Positions 1 through 8,733 of a stretch of 64,000 nucleotides of DNA are shown here, piece after piece. Where the stretch lies: assembly GCF_900103225.1 (NCBI RefSeq), contig NZ_FNJH01000006.1, positions 124,001 to 188,000 of the forward strand, written 5' to 3'. Position 1 is the stretch's first letter; each line of letters begins with the position of its first letter. Under the pieces are notes generated by a model, which was not told the origin of the DNA, did no database searches, and worked only from the letters and a program-made list of their open reading frames with translations. The stretch comes from Pseudomonas congelans. GTDB taxonomy: Bacteria > Pseudomonadota > Gammaproteobacteria > Pseudomonadales > Pseudomonadaceae. Position numbers and translations under genes: made by a program.

Positions 1-462
1 CCGCCAGAGTCTGTTGAAACGGTATGGAGTTGCATGGCGCGCGCGCTTGCACCGTTGGTATCAGCCGAGACGCTAGTGCGTGCAGAGACGTTCATGCGCA
101 AGGTGAGCACTCGTTCCACCGCGAACGATGCGCTTGATCTGCTTCGCAGTCAGGCCATACAGAGCGGTTTGAATCACGCGGGAAAGTTGCAGGTCAGCGT
201 GCTTCTGCAACTGGCGTTCGTCGACACTCAGCAGAACCTGAAACTGGCGCAGTTTCAGTTCGCCACACGTCAGCCGCTGTCAGCCGGGTTTCTTTTCGAG
301 GTCATCGAGCCAAAGAGTATCTACGGCAACATCGCTGTGACTGTCTACGCAATGCAACTGTTCGAGCAGGTCTATGCGCAGTTTCGTGATGGCATCGACA
401 CCGCGCTGTCGAGCAAGCGCGCGGGCCTGATCATGCCGCTTGGGGGCAGTCCTGATGTCTGA
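1..462 (+). CDS. Hypothetical protein, first of three tandem paralogues (5' end cut by window)
   Basis: The reading frame is open from base 1 to the TGA at 460-462, so the ATG at 34 need not be the start and the gene probably begins upstream of the window. The visible part has no signal peptide or membrane segment. Its second half has a strand-rich stretch (VSVLLQLAFVD) followed by a C-terminal helix (LFEQVYAQFRDGIDTAL). The same layout, a hydrophobic strand pair and then a helix rich in F, R and D, is found at the C-termini of the two genes that follow, so I read the three as distant paralogues. The stop overlaps the start of the next gene by 8 bp, which suggests translational coupling. I do not recognise the family and assign no function. 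Confidence 0.6.
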   Translation, partial: PPESVETVWSCMARALAPLVSAETLVRAETFMRKVSTRSTANDALDLLRSQAIQSGLNHAGKLQVSVLLQLAFVDTQQNLKLAQFQFATRQPLSAGFLFEVIEPKSIYGNIAVTVYAMQLFEQVYAQFRDGIDTALSSKRAGLIMPLGGSPDV

Positions 463-1090
463 TCCGGATAAAGCTCTGCTGACGGAAGCCAGCCTGCTGT
501 CCTTCGCCCGCAATGTCGAACCTGATGTGCGCCAAGACATAATCGATTGTCTGCACCATGCGCGACTGGTCGCTGATGATCACCATTCGTCCAGGACCAA
601 CTGGCGTGCATGGCTGGATGCTTACCAGCGTTCGATTACCGCCACCGGCGGTTCGCGGAGCGCCGGGATCAACGATGCCCGATTGAGAATCCACAGTTTC
701 AGGGACATCGGAAAACTGCAGCTCCCCGTGGTCGATAACGCTGCCGAGCTTCGCCAGCTATACCGCAGCTCGCTCGACAGGTTACTGAGCAGTGAGCATG
801 CGGCGAATTTTTTCGGCAGCTGGTTCACGTCCGGACGTTCTGAAAGCTTCCAGCTCATGCCCTGTGCAATGCGCAACAAGGACGAAGTGTCGATCCTTCT
901 GTGCAGCCTGCAGATGACGACCCTGGCGCTGCGTCCCGCGCAGTATTTCTGGCAAATATTGGGCGGCGAAATGCAGGTGCATGCCATCAGTACGGCATTC
1001 CGATTCAGTCGCCAGAGCTTCGAGCCGTTTCGCCAGACTGTGCAGGACGCCCTGGCTGATCGTGCCGCAGCCGAAATCATCAGTCTTTAG
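455..1090 (+). CDS. Hypothetical protein, second tandem paralogue
   Basis: I chose the ATG at 455 over the in-frame TTG at 440 because a GGGGGCAG run lies just before it. This gives 211 residues, exactly the length of the next gene. The protein looks cytosolic: it has a helical N-terminal half, then a segment SFQLMPC followed by SILLCSL. The downstream gene has SFQVVPC followed by LLLLCSL at the same place, and both share a D-I-x-x-x-L ... W-x-x-W/Y pattern near residues 30-65. The two are clearly related over their whole length. Gene 1 overlaps it at the start, and 35 bp separate it from gene 3, so the three probably form one operon. The function is unknown and I know of no named domain. Confidence 0.7.
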   Translation: MSDPDKALLTEASLLSFARNVEPDVRQDIIDCLHHARLVADDHHSSRTNWRAWLDAYQRSITATGGSRSAGINDARLRIHSFRDIGKLQLPVVDNAAELRQLYRSSLDRLLSSEHAANFFGSWFTSGRSESFQLMPCAMRNKDEVSILLCSLQMTTLALRPAQYFWQILGGEMQVHAISTAFRFSRQSFEPFRQTVQDALADRAAAEIISL

Positions 1091-1125
1091 CAATCTGGAA
1101 AAGCCCATGGAAGGGAGTAACGCAA

Positions 1126-1761
1126 ATGAATGCAGACACAGACAACGCAGCGTATTTAGGCAACATCCCCAGTATGGTCGCGTTTCTGCCCGGGCTTGCG
1201 AGCGAGGAGCGCACGGATATTCAAAACCTGCTTCTGGATGCGCAGCTGTTCGCGGGCAGGCAGTTTGATTTCAAGACCCAGTGGGGCAGCTGGATGCATT
1301 ACTACCGCAGCCGTCTCGAGACGCGCGGCATACAGCAAAAGGGCGTGGTTCTGGGCGACTCGCTGGTGGTAAGCAGTGTCGACGATTTGTTGCAGGCAAC
1401 GTTCAAGGTCAGTCATCCGGCAGATCGCAAGCTTCTTGGCGGCCTGGTGCAGCGCGCCGTCGCTGCAATGGGCGTGAACCAGGCAGCAGAAGCCTACTTT
1501 CAGAGCGGCTTCGATGAGGGACGTCTGGGCAGTTTTCAGGTCGTGCCCTGCGAAAACTATGAGCCTGGCCGCATGCTCCTGTTGCTTTGCAGCCTGCACC
1601 TGAGCGTTGACGACCATGCGCCAGGAACACGAAGGCTGCTGTTTCACTTCAAGGGCGGCAGTTACATCTTTGACAGCACGACGTATGCAACCCACCGTGA
1701 CGAGGTGATGCGTTATCTGGACGGCAGGGCGCAGGGGCTGGTGCGCTCTGCAAGTATCTGA
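1126..1761 (+). CDS. Hypothetical protein, third tandem paralogue
   Basis: This gene encodes 211 residues and has a good ribosome site (AAGGGAGT) 8 bases before the ATG. There is no signal peptide or membrane helix. Its core (residues about 30-60 and 125-195) matches the preceding gene, including the shared motifs SFQVVPC and LLLLCSLHL. The C-terminal half reads as alternating strands (RRLLFHFKGGSYIF) followed by a helix. It ends 6 bp from the convergent marC stop, with a short GC-rich inverted repeat (1762-1774) between them. Together with its two neighbours it forms a small gene family that I cannot place. Duplicated genes of this kind in an otherwise conserved Pseudomonas region suggest an accessory trait, but that is inference only. 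Confidence 0.72.
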   Translation: MNADTDNAAYLGNIPSMVAFLPGLASEERTDIQNLLLDAQLFAGRQFDFKTQWGSWMHYYRSRLETRGIQQKGVVLGDSLVVSSVDDLLQATFKVSHPADRKLLGGLVQRAVAAMGVNQAAEAYFQSGFDEGRLGSFQVVPCENYEPGRMLLLLCSLHLSVDDHAPGTRRLLFHFKGGSYIFDSTTYATHRDEVMRYLDGRAQGLVRSASI

Positions 1762-1767
1762 GCCCTG

Positions 1768-2364
1768 TCAGGGCAGCAGGTAGCCCCTGATGCCGGTGAA
1801 GATGATTTGCGCGGCCAGCGCACAGACGAACAACCCCATCAAACGGCTGACAATCTGCAAACCCTGATCGCCGAGGATTCTTTCGATACGGTTGGAGAGG
1901 TAAAGCACGACGCCGACGGTCAGGCTGGCCAGCGCAATACTCAGAATGGCGGTGAGTTTGTCGTCCCAGTGGGGCTGACTGACGCCCATGACCAGCAGTG
2001 CCCCTATCGTGCCGGGGCCGACGGTAAGCGGAATGGTCAGAGGAACAATGGTCACATCCTGCTGGATATTATCGGTCTGCACTGCCGACTTGCCTTGGGC
2101 CATGCCCAGCGCCGATATGAACAGCACACTGCCGGCACCAATCCTGAATGCATCCACCGTGATGCCGAACACATCGAAAATCACGCGTCCGAACAGATAG
2201 AGCAACACGCTGGAAACCAGAGTCGCCAGAGCCACCTTCCAGGCCAGGCGCCGTTGTTCCTTGCGCGAGTAACCGCGTGTCAGGCTGATGAAACAGGAAA
2301 GAACGAAAAACGGGCTGTAAAGCACCAGCATTTTCAGATAGACGCTGAACAACACGTGAAGCAT
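1768..2364 (-). CDS. MarC family integral membrane protein
   Basis: The 198-residue protein has about six hydrophobic helices and the family pattern of MarC/UPF0056 proteins, including an internal repeat with PLTIPLTVGPGTIGALL at residues about 108-125, a highly conserved loop in this family. It should sit in the inner membrane. The family was once linked to multiple antibiotic resistance in E. coli, but that role was not upheld, so its transport substrate is unknown. It lies 69 bp downstream of the retS start, on the same strand and reading away from it, so it is transcribed after retS. It converges with the unknown gene family to its left. No clear ribosome site is visible before the ATG. 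Confidence 0.88.
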   Translation of the reverse strand: MLHVLFSVYLKMLVLYSPFFVLSCFISLTRGYSRKEQRRLAWKVALATLVSSVLLYLFGRVIFDVFGITVDAFRIGAGSVLFISALGMAQGKSAVQTDNIQQDVTIVPLTIPLTVGPGTIGALLVMGVSQPHWDDKLTAILSIALASLTVGVVLYLSNRIERILGDQGLQIVSRLMGLFVCALAAQIIFTGIRGYLLP

Positions 2365-2433
2365 GGCTTCGACTCACAACGGCAGGTGAATGGCATCGCC
2401 AGTCTATCAGGCCGCAGGCCTTTCCCGTCGCTG

Positions 2434-5223
2434 TCAGTTTTGCCGATAGTGCTCGCCGTCCGACGTCAGCCCGCGGGCCTTGTCACGGTGCGCTACCCAG
2501 TGCTCCACCAGTTCGCGCAACTGGGACAGTTCGATGGGCTTGGCCATGTGGCCGTCCATGCCGGCCTGGCGCGCGCGGTCCTTGTGCTCGGTGAGAATAT
2601 GCGCGGTCAGTGCAACGACCGGTGTACGCACGCGCTGGTTACCGACTTCCCAGGCGCGCAATTGCTCGGTGGCCGAGAAGCCGTCGAGTATCGGCATCTC
2701 GCAATCCATCAGCACCAGGTCATAGCGCTGCGCCTTCATGGCGCGTAACGCTTCTTCGCCATTGCTCGCGGTATCGGGGTTGAGGTTCAGCTTGCCGAGC
2801 ATGCCGCGGATGACCTTGGTCGAAATGCTGTTGTCTTCGGCCACCAGAATCCGGAAGTCGCCGGGGACGCTGACCGGCGGAGTCACGACTGGGCCGGTCT
2901 TGTTCGACACGACACCCTTGTTCAACTGGGTCAGTTCATCTGCCAGCGTGGTCTTGAGCGTGTAGCCTGCTACCGGTTTGGCCAGAATGCGCTTGATACC
3001 GGAATTGCGCGCGATGATCTTGCTGGGCGCATTGCTGATGCCCGTCAGCATGATCAACAGAATGTCGTGATTCAGGCTAGGGTCTTCCTTGATCTTGGCC
3101 GCGAGCTGCATGCCGGTCATGCCCGGCATGTTCTGATCGAGCAGGACCACATCGAAATAGTCGCGCAGATGCGCCTTGGTCCTGAGCAGGGCCAGTGCCT
3201 CCTTGCCGGACGCCACTGCGCTGACATTCAGGCCCCAGGCGCTGCATTGCTGGACCAGCACTTTGCGGCACGTGTCGTTGTCGTCGACCACCAGTACCCT
3301 GGCATCTTTCAGCGGGCTGTCCAGATCGATGGTCGGCTGTTCAAGCAGCTTTGCGTCCAGCGGCAGGTTCAGCCACAGCGTATTGCCTTGCGCGCCGGTG
3401 TTCTGAATGCCGAATTCGCCATCCATCAGTACGATCAACTGACGAGCGATCACCAGCCCGAGGTGGCCGCCGAGCCGGCTGCTGGCCAGAAAGTTACGGC
3501 TGTGCAGTTCGGCGTGCAGCAGCTCTTCACGCTCTTCGTCGGAAAGCGATTCGCCGCTGTCCTGAACCGAAATGCGCAACCGCGTGTTGCCGCTTTTCGA
3601 GGACTCAAGGGCGACGGCCAGAAGAATTTCACCTTCGTCGGTCTTCTTCAGGGCATTTTCCAGCAGGCTCAGCAGTGTCTGGCGCAGACGGGTCGGGTCA
3701 CCGTTGATGACACGTGGCACCTGAGGCTGGATCTGGCTGATCAGCTCGACCTGTTGCTGCTCGGCCTTGGCGCGGAAGATATTCAGGCAGTCCTCGACCA
3801 GCGCGCCGATGTCGAACTGCACGTCGTCGAGTTCGATCTGTCCTGACTCGAGCTTGGTGATGTCGAGAATTTCGTTGATCAGCGTCAGCAGTTCGTTACC
3901 GGCACTGTGAATGGTCTGCACGTAGTCGCGCTGTTTGACCGACAGCGGGGTGCCGAGCAGCAGTTCGGTCATGCCCAGCACGCCGTTCATCGGCGTGCGA
4001 ATCTCGTGGCTGATCTTGGCCAGGAACTCGGCCTTGGCGTTGATTTCGGCGGTGCTGGCCGCCTGATCGCGGCTGATGCTGAAACGGTCTTCGGTGATGC
4101 TGCGATGCCGCTCGCTGAGCGCCAGGCTCATCAGCAGACCGCTGATGCAGAACACGCTGAGCAGCGCCAGTATCAGCCATTGTGGCGGCACCAGGCTCAG
4201 CCACAGCAGGCCAGGCAGAACCACCATATAGCCGATATTGAAGGTAATCATCCCGAGGACAAACAGGCGCGCCGAACGATAGCCCTTCTGCCAGTGCCAC
4301 ATCGACACCGCCAGAATGCTCAATGTCGTCAACGAAACCAGGCCGAAGGTCAGGATATTGATTGGCAGCTTTTCGTCGAACAGCACCAGCAAGGCGCCGA
4401 TCCCCATGAGCACCGCGTTGCCGAGCAACAGACGATCGAGCTTGCGGGCATTGCGATGCACGAAGAAACAGTAGGTGTAGATCAGGCCTGCGACAGCGGC
4501 CAGCAGCAGTGCCAGGTGCGCACTGGGTGTCTGAGCGATATTCCACGGGTCGATCGGGCGCAGCAGGTTGAGGAGCAACAGGGCACTGAGCCCGAGTAAC
4601 GATTCGCAGGCGGCCAGCCACAGATTGCTGCGCGAACGGGTGTGTCCGTAACGCGTCAGGTTCTGCACGATCAGCATGGACAGCGCGCCAAACAGCAGCC
4701 CGAACAACAACGGCTGAGTCTCGTTGGCGGCGCTTTCGATGGCCGGTTCAAGGGTGATGCTGGGGCGCATTTTCTGCGCGGAGACCAGCCTCAGATAGAT
4801 ATCCAGCGACGCCGAGCTTTGCGGAACCGGCAGCAGGAAATCGTTGGACGGCAGTCGCTGATCTTCAATCGGCACGTCATTGCCCGTGCGTACATGATCG
4901 ATCTGTCGATCGCCGTCCATGACATACATGTCGGCGCTGGAAAGGTCCGGGGCGAAGACACGCAGCAGTTGTTCGTGCTGAGTCGGTTGCATATGGTAAT
5001 GCAGCCACACGGCACCGTCGCGATCCGCCGCTGTGACACGTTCCAGTTCAATGGGACTGAATTGGTTCTGGTAGCGCGCCGAGCGGATTTCATCCAGCGT
5101 CAGATGGGCCTTTTCATCGAGCAGCGTCGACCAGCCTGCACCATGCTCGGCCTGCGCTGAAAGCATGAACAGCAGAGTCAGCAGTCCGACGGTTGAGGCT
5201 ATGGCAATCCTGAGCCCGCGCAC
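2434..5223 (-). CDS. retS: RetS-type hybrid sensor histidine kinase
   Basis: The 929-residue protein starts at a GTG with AGGGA 8 bases before it. Domains in order: signal peptide (1-25), periplasmic 7TMR-DISMED2 sensory domain (about 30-160), seven transmembrane helices (about 170-372), histidine kinase dimerisation domain with phospho-acceptor H406 in KISHEIRTPMNG, ATPase domain (N-box LLENAL, G1-like DSGES), then two receiver domains with D696 (LLDQNMPGM) and D840 (LMDCEMPILDG). This architecture and its place next to purD match RetS of P. aeruginosa. There RetS binds GacS, blocks the Gac/Rsm pathway, and so favours acute virulence over biofilm and type VI secretion. All phosphorylation sites are intact here. 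That it does the same job in this strain is inferred from the family and gene order. Confidence 0.92.
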   Translation of the reverse strand: MRGLRIAIASTVGLLTLLFMLSAQAEHGAGWSTLLDEKAHLTLDEIRSARYQNQFSPIELERVTAADRDGAVWLHYHMQPTQHEQLLRVFAPDLSSADMYVMDGDRQIDHVRTGNDVPIEDQRLPSNDFLLPVPQSSASLDIYLRLVSAQKMRPSITLEPAIESAANETQPLLFGLLFGALSMLIVQNLTRYGHTRSRSNLWLAACESLLGLSALLLLNLLRPIDPWNIAQTPSAHLALLLAAVAGLIYTYCFFVHRNARKLDRLLLGNAVLMGIGALLVLFDEKLPINILTFGLVSLTTLSILAVSMWHWQKGYRSARLFVLGMITFNIGYMVVLPGLLWLSLVPPQWLILALLSVFCISGLLMSLALSERHRSITEDRFSISRDQAASTAEINAKAEFLAKISHEIRTPMNGVLGMTELLLGTPLSVKQRDYVQTIHSAGNELLTLINEILDITKLESGQIELDDVQFDIGALVEDCLNIFRAKAEQQQVELISQIQPQVPRVINGDPTRLRQTLLSLLENALKKTDEGEILLAVALESSKSGNTRLRISVQDSGESLSDEEREELLHAELHSRNFLASSRLGGHLGLVIARQLIVLMDGEFGIQNTGAQGNTLWLNLPLDAKLLEQPTIDLDSPLKDARVLVVDDNDTCRKVLVQQCSAWGLNVSAVASGKEALALLRTKAHLRDYFDVVLLDQNMPGMTGMQLAAKIKEDPSLNHDILLIMLTGISNAPSKIIARNSGIKRILAKPVAGYTLKTTLADELTQLNKGVVSNKTGPVVTPPVSVPGDFRILVAEDNSISTKVIRGMLGKLNLNPDTASNGEEALRAMKAQRYDLVLMDCEMPILDGFSATEQLRAWEVGNQRVRTPVVALTAHILTEHKDRARQAGMDGHMAKPIELSQLRELVEHWVAHRDKARGLTSDGEHYRQN

Positions 5224-5278
5224 AATGAAATCCCTTCGTGAGTGAATGCCTGGTAAAACCGCGAATACCGGACCAACC

Positions 5279-5306
5279 GGCCAGCCTCTGGTTGAAGAGG
5301 CTGGTC
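5279..5306. other. Hairpin between purD and retS
   Basis: CCAGCCTC (5281-5288) pairs perfectly with GAGGCTGG (5297-5304) around an 8-base loop, just past the purD stop and before the retS start. No T-run follows on either strand, so it is not a textbook intrinsic terminator. It could weaken read-through from purD into retS or stabilise the upstream mRNA end. Confidence 0.45.
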
Positions 5307-5313
5307 CGATCGA

Positions 5314-6609
5314 TTACTCCTGGTCTTCGCCACGCTCACGGGCAATGGCACGGTAGCCAATGTCCTTGCGGTAGAAACACCCTTGCCAGTCGACTTTTGC
5401 GGCCAGCGCGTAGGCATTTTCCTGCGCTTTGCCTACGGTGTCACCCAGCGCTGTGGCACACAGTACACGACCACCGCTGGTCACCACACGCTCATCCTGC
5501 AAGGCCGTGCCTGCATGGAATATCTTGCCTTCGAGCTGTGCAGCGGCGTCCAGACCCTCGATGACTGCGCCTTTGGCGTAGTCGCCAGGATAGCCTCCGG
5601 CGGCCATCACGATACCCAGGCTCGGGCGCGGGTCCCACTGTGCTTCAATCTTGTCCAGCGCTTGCGCCAGTGCAGCTTCGACCAGCAGTACCAGGCTCGA
5701 TTGCAGACGCAGCATGACCGGCTGGGTTTCCGGGTCGCCGAAGCGGCAATTGAACTCGATGACTTTCGGGTTGCCCGCTTTATCGATCATCAGACCAGCA
5801 TAGAGGAAGCCGGTGTAAACGTTGCCTTCATCGGCCATGCCCCTGACGGTCGGCCAGATAACAAGGTCCATGACCCGTTGATGAACCTCGGCGGTAACCA
5901 CCGGGGCAGGGGAGTAGGCCCCCATGCCGCCGGTGTTCGGACCGCTGTCGCCGTCGCCGACGCGCTTGTGGTCCTGGCTGGTGGCCATGGGCAATACATT
6001 CTTGCCGTCGACCATGACAATGAAACTGGCTTCTTCGCCATCGAGGAACTCTTCGATGACTACGCGTGAACCGGCATCGCCAAAGGCGTTGCCAGCCAGC
6101 ATGTCACGTACCGCGTCTTCGGCTTCTGCCAGGGTCATGGCGACGATCACGCCCTTGCCTGCGGCCAGGCCGTCTGCCTTGATGACAATCGGCGCGCCTT
6201 TTTCACGCAGATAGGCCAGGGCAGGCTCGATCTCGGTGAAGTTCTGGTAGTCGGCAGTAGGGATCTTGTGACGCGCCAGGAAGTCCTTGGTAAACGCCTT
6301 GGAGCCTTCGAGCTGCGCAGCGCCGGCGGTCGGGCCGAAGCAGTCCAGGCCACGGCTGCGAAACAGGTCGACGACACCTGCAACCAACGGTACTTCAGGG
6401 CCGACGATGGTCAGCGCAACGTTCTTTTCAGCGAAATCCGCCAGTTGCTCCAGTGCCAGAACGTCGATGGCCACGTTTTCGCATTTGGCCTCGATCGCCG
6501 TGCCCGCATTGCCCGGTGCGACAAACACCTTCTGCACGCGTGGGTCCTGAGCGACTTTCCATGCCAGAGCGTGTTCACGACCGCCGCTGCCAATGATCAA
6601 AACATTCAT
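5314..6609 (-). CDS. purD: Phosphoribosylamine-glycine ligase (GARS)
   Basis: It catalyses the ATP-dependent joining of glycine to phosphoribosylamine, the second step of de novo purine synthesis, in the cytosol. The 431-residue length is normal for PurD. The start MNVLIIGSGGREHALAWK is the standard family N-terminus, preceded by AGGTTTTTGA. The ATP-grasp core carries GLAAGKGV and the late motif RFGDPETQ. A longer upstream frame reaching to 6792 has no family match and overlaps the end of purH, so I reject it. It lies downstream of purH on the same strand with a 118-bp gap, and upstream of retS, as in other pseudomonads. Confidence 0.97.
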   Translation of the reverse strand: MNVLIIGSGGREHALAWKVAQDPRVQKVFVAPGNAGTAIEAKCENVAIDVLALEQLADFAEKNVALTIVGPEVPLVAGVVDLFRSRGLDCFGPTAGAAQLEGSKAFTKDFLARHKIPTADYQNFTEIEPALAYLREKGAPIVIKADGLAAGKGVIVAMTLAEAEDAVRDMLAGNAFGDAGSRVVIEEFLDGEEASFIVMVDGKNVLPMATSQDHKRVGDGDSGPNTGGMGAYSPAPVVTAEVHQRVMDLVIWPTVRGMADEGNVYTGFLYAGLMIDKAGNPKVIEFNCRFGDPETQPVMLRLQSSLVLLVEAALAQALDKIEAQWDPRPSLGIVMAAGGYPGDYAKGAVIEGLDAAAQLEGKIFHAGTALQDERVVTSGGRVLCATALGDTVGKAQENAYALAAKVDWQGCFYRKDIGYRAIARERGEDQE

Positions 6610-6727
6610 TTCAAAAACCTCGATGACGCTGATTCTGGAGTACGCGGTGTGCCTGAGGCGACCCGACCCGCAGTACGAGGTCGCACTGGCGCAGCAGACA
6701 CCTGCGACAGTGCGGCCGACTTTCTGA

Positions 6728-8332
6728 TTAGTGCCGGAAGTGACGCATGCCGGTAAACACCATCGCGATGCCGGCTTCGTCTGCCGCGGCAATCACTTCG
6801 TTGTCACGCATCGAACCGCCAGGCTGGATGACGGCAGTGATGCCGACCTTGGCTGCGTTGTCGATGCCGTCACGGAACGGGAAGAAGGCATCGGAGGCCA
6901 TGACCGCGCCCTGAACCTGCAGTCCGGCATGCTCAGCCTTGATGGCGGCGATACGCGCCGAGTTCACGCGGCTCATCTGGCCTGCACCGACGCCGACGGT
7001 CTGGCGGTTGCGGGCGTAGACGATGGCGTTGGACTTGACGTACTTGGCGACTTTCCAGGCGAAGATCAGGTCATGCATTTCCTGTTCGGTCGGCGCACGC
7101 TGAGTGACGACCTTGAGGTCGGCTTCGGTGATCATGCCGATGTCACGGCTCTGGACCAGCAGGCCGCCATTGACGCGTTTGTAGTCCCAGGCAGGCAGGC
7201 GCTCGCTCCATTGACCGCTGGTCAGCAGGCGCACGTTGGCTTTGCTCGCGACGATGGCGCGGGCCTCGGCGCTGACGCTCGGGGCGATGATCACTTCGAC
7301 GAACTGGCGCTCGACGATGGCCTTGGCGGTTGCAGCGTCCAGCTCGCGGTTGAAGGCGATGATGCCGCCAAATGCCGACTCGGAGTCGGTGGCGTAGGCC
7401 AGTTCGTAAGCCTGGCGAATGCCGCCTTCATCGTCCGGGCAGACCGCGACACCGCACGGGTTGGCGTGCTTGACGATCACGCAGGCCGGTTTGACGAAGC
7501 TCTTGACGCATTCCAGCGCGGCATCGGTATCGGCCACGTTGTTGAACGACAATTCCTTGCCTTGCAACTGGGTGGCGGTGGCGATGCCAACCTCGGCAGG
7601 TTTTGCTTCGACGTAGAACGCCGCACTCTGGTGCGGGTTCTCGCCATAGCGCATTTCCTGAGCCTTGACGAACTGGGTGTTGAAGGTGCGCGGGAACTGG
7701 CTGCGGCCTTCGGTGCTCAGGGTTTCGGCGGTCTGGTCGACGCCGCCCAGGTAGTTGGCGATCATGCCGTCGTAGGCGGCGGTGTGCTCGAACGCCTTGA
7801 GCATCAGGTCGAAACGCTGGGCGTAGGTCAGGCCACCGGCCTTGAGGCTTTCCAGGACCTGGCCGTAGTCGCCGGCATTGACCACGATGGCGACGTCCTT
7901 GTGGTTCTTCGCCGCAGACCGGACCATGGTCGGGCCGCCGATATCGATGTTTTCGATGGCGGTGGGCAGGTCGCAGCCCGGCTTAGAAACAGTGGCCTCA
8001 AACGGGTACAGATTGACCGCAACCAGGTCGATCGGCTTGATGCCGTGCTCGGTCATGATGGCGTCGTCTATGCCGCGACGACCCAGAATCCCGCCATGGA
8101 TCATGGGGTGCAGGGTTTTGACCCGGCCATCCATCATTTCAGCGAAGCCGGTGTAGTCGGCCACTTCGACTGCCGCGACGCCGTTGTCCTTGAGCAGCTT
8201 GAACGTACCGCCAGTGGAAAGAATCTCGACGCCCAGCGCTTCAAGCTCGCGGGCAAACTCAAGGATTCCTGTCTTGTCGGATACGCTGATCAGGGCGCGG
8301 CGGATCGGCAGGCGGGTAGTCTGGTCGGTCAT
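6728..8332 (-). CDS. purH: Bifunctional AICAR transformylase / IMP cyclohydrolase
   Basis: It carries out the last two steps of IMP synthesis: formyl transfer to AICAR and ring closure. From the ATG at 8332 it is 534 residues, the usual length. The N-terminal cyclohydrolase (MGS-like) domain begins RRALISVSDKTG and includes LSTGGT. The transformylase half holds KHANPCGVA, the conserved Lys-His-Ala-Asn-Pro motif, and ends with QPGGSMRD and MVFTGMRHFRH. Two in-frame ATGs lie slightly upstream (8344 and 8353); I chose MTDQTTRLP by family similarity. A strong terminator lies between fis and this gene, so it probably has its own promoter in the 80 bp before it. Confidence 0.97.
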   Translation of the reverse strand: MTDQTTRLPIRRALISVSDKTGILEFARELEALGVEILSTGGTFKLLKDNGVAAVEVADYTGFAEMMDGRVKTLHPMIHGGILGRRGIDDAIMTEHGIKPIDLVAVNLYPFEATVSKPGCDLPTAIENIDIGGPTMVRSAAKNHKDVAIVVNAGDYGQVLESLKAGGLTYAQRFDLMLKAFEHTAAYDGMIANYLGGVDQTAETLSTEGRSQFPRTFNTQFVKAQEMRYGENPHQSAAFYVEAKPAEVGIATATQLQGKELSFNNVADTDAALECVKSFVKPACVIVKHANPCGVAVCPDDEGGIRQAYELAYATDSESAFGGIIAFNRELDAATAKAIVERQFVEVIIAPSVSAEARAIVASKANVRLLTSGQWSERLPAWDYKRVNGGLLVQSRDIGMITEADLKVVTQRAPTEQEMHDLIFAWKVAKYVKSNAIVYARNRQTVGVGAGQMSRVNSARIAAIKAEHAGLQVQGAVMASDAFFPFRDGIDNAAKVGITAVIQPGGSMRDNEVIAAADEAGIAMVFTGMRHFRH

Positions 8333-8363
8333 CTCGATTTCCATCAAAAGCAAAAGAAGTCAG

Positions 8364-8400
8364 CAAAAAAAAGCGACCGCGGTGCAAGGTCGCCTTTTCT
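8364..8400 (-). terminator. Intrinsic terminator after fis
   Basis: Read on the minus strand, the stem GCGACC/GGTCGC (8388-8393 with 8373-8378) is followed by an unbroken run of T residues (plus-strand A-run at 8365-8372). It lies 13 bases past the fis stop and separates dusB-fis from purH. A shorter T-rich stretch on the other side could let it work in both directions. Confidence 0.85.
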
Positions 8401-8412
8401 GTTTTGAATGCT

Positions 8413-8733
8413 TTAAAGCAGATCGTACTGTTTGAGTTTCTTGCGCAGCGTGCCGCGATTCAGTCCCAGCAGCTCGGAGGCCTTCGTCTGGTTACCCTTG
8501 ACGTAGTTCATCACGCTTTCCAGAAGCGGAGCCTCGACTTCCGACAACACCAGGTTGTAGACGTCAGTGACGGATGCGCCTTCGAGGTGGGCGAAATAAT
8601 TGTGCAGCGCCTTCTCGACACTTCCGCGCAGGGTCTGACCCTCTTCGCTCGGCGTGTTGAGGTGCTGTTTCAAATTGACGTTGTCGCTCACGGGTGTTGT
8701 TCCACTCACTAAAGTCTCGGTCATCATCGTCAT
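8413..8733 (-). CDS. fis: DNA-binding protein Fis
   Basis: Fis is a small nucleoid protein that bends DNA and activates rRNA promoters and recombination sites. The product has 106 residues. The C-terminal helix-turn-helix is clear (NQTKASELLGLNRGTLRKKL, residues about 80-100), preceded by the dimerisation helices. The start ATG at 8733 overlaps the dusB stop in an ATGA junction, with AGAGGTGG before it, so it should be translationally coupled to dusB, the usual dusB-fis arrangement of gamma-proteobacteria. A terminator follows directly. Confidence 0.96.
   Translation of the reverse strand: MTMMTETLVSGTTPVSDNVNLKQHLNTPSEEGQTLRGSVEKALHNYFAHLEGASVTDVYNLVLSEVEAPLLESVMNYVKGNQTKASELLGLNRGTLRKKLKQYDLL

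Noticed and set aside
6731..8407. Long plus-strand frame opposite purH
   Set aside because: Antisense artefact of codon bias; purH on the other strand has full family motifs.
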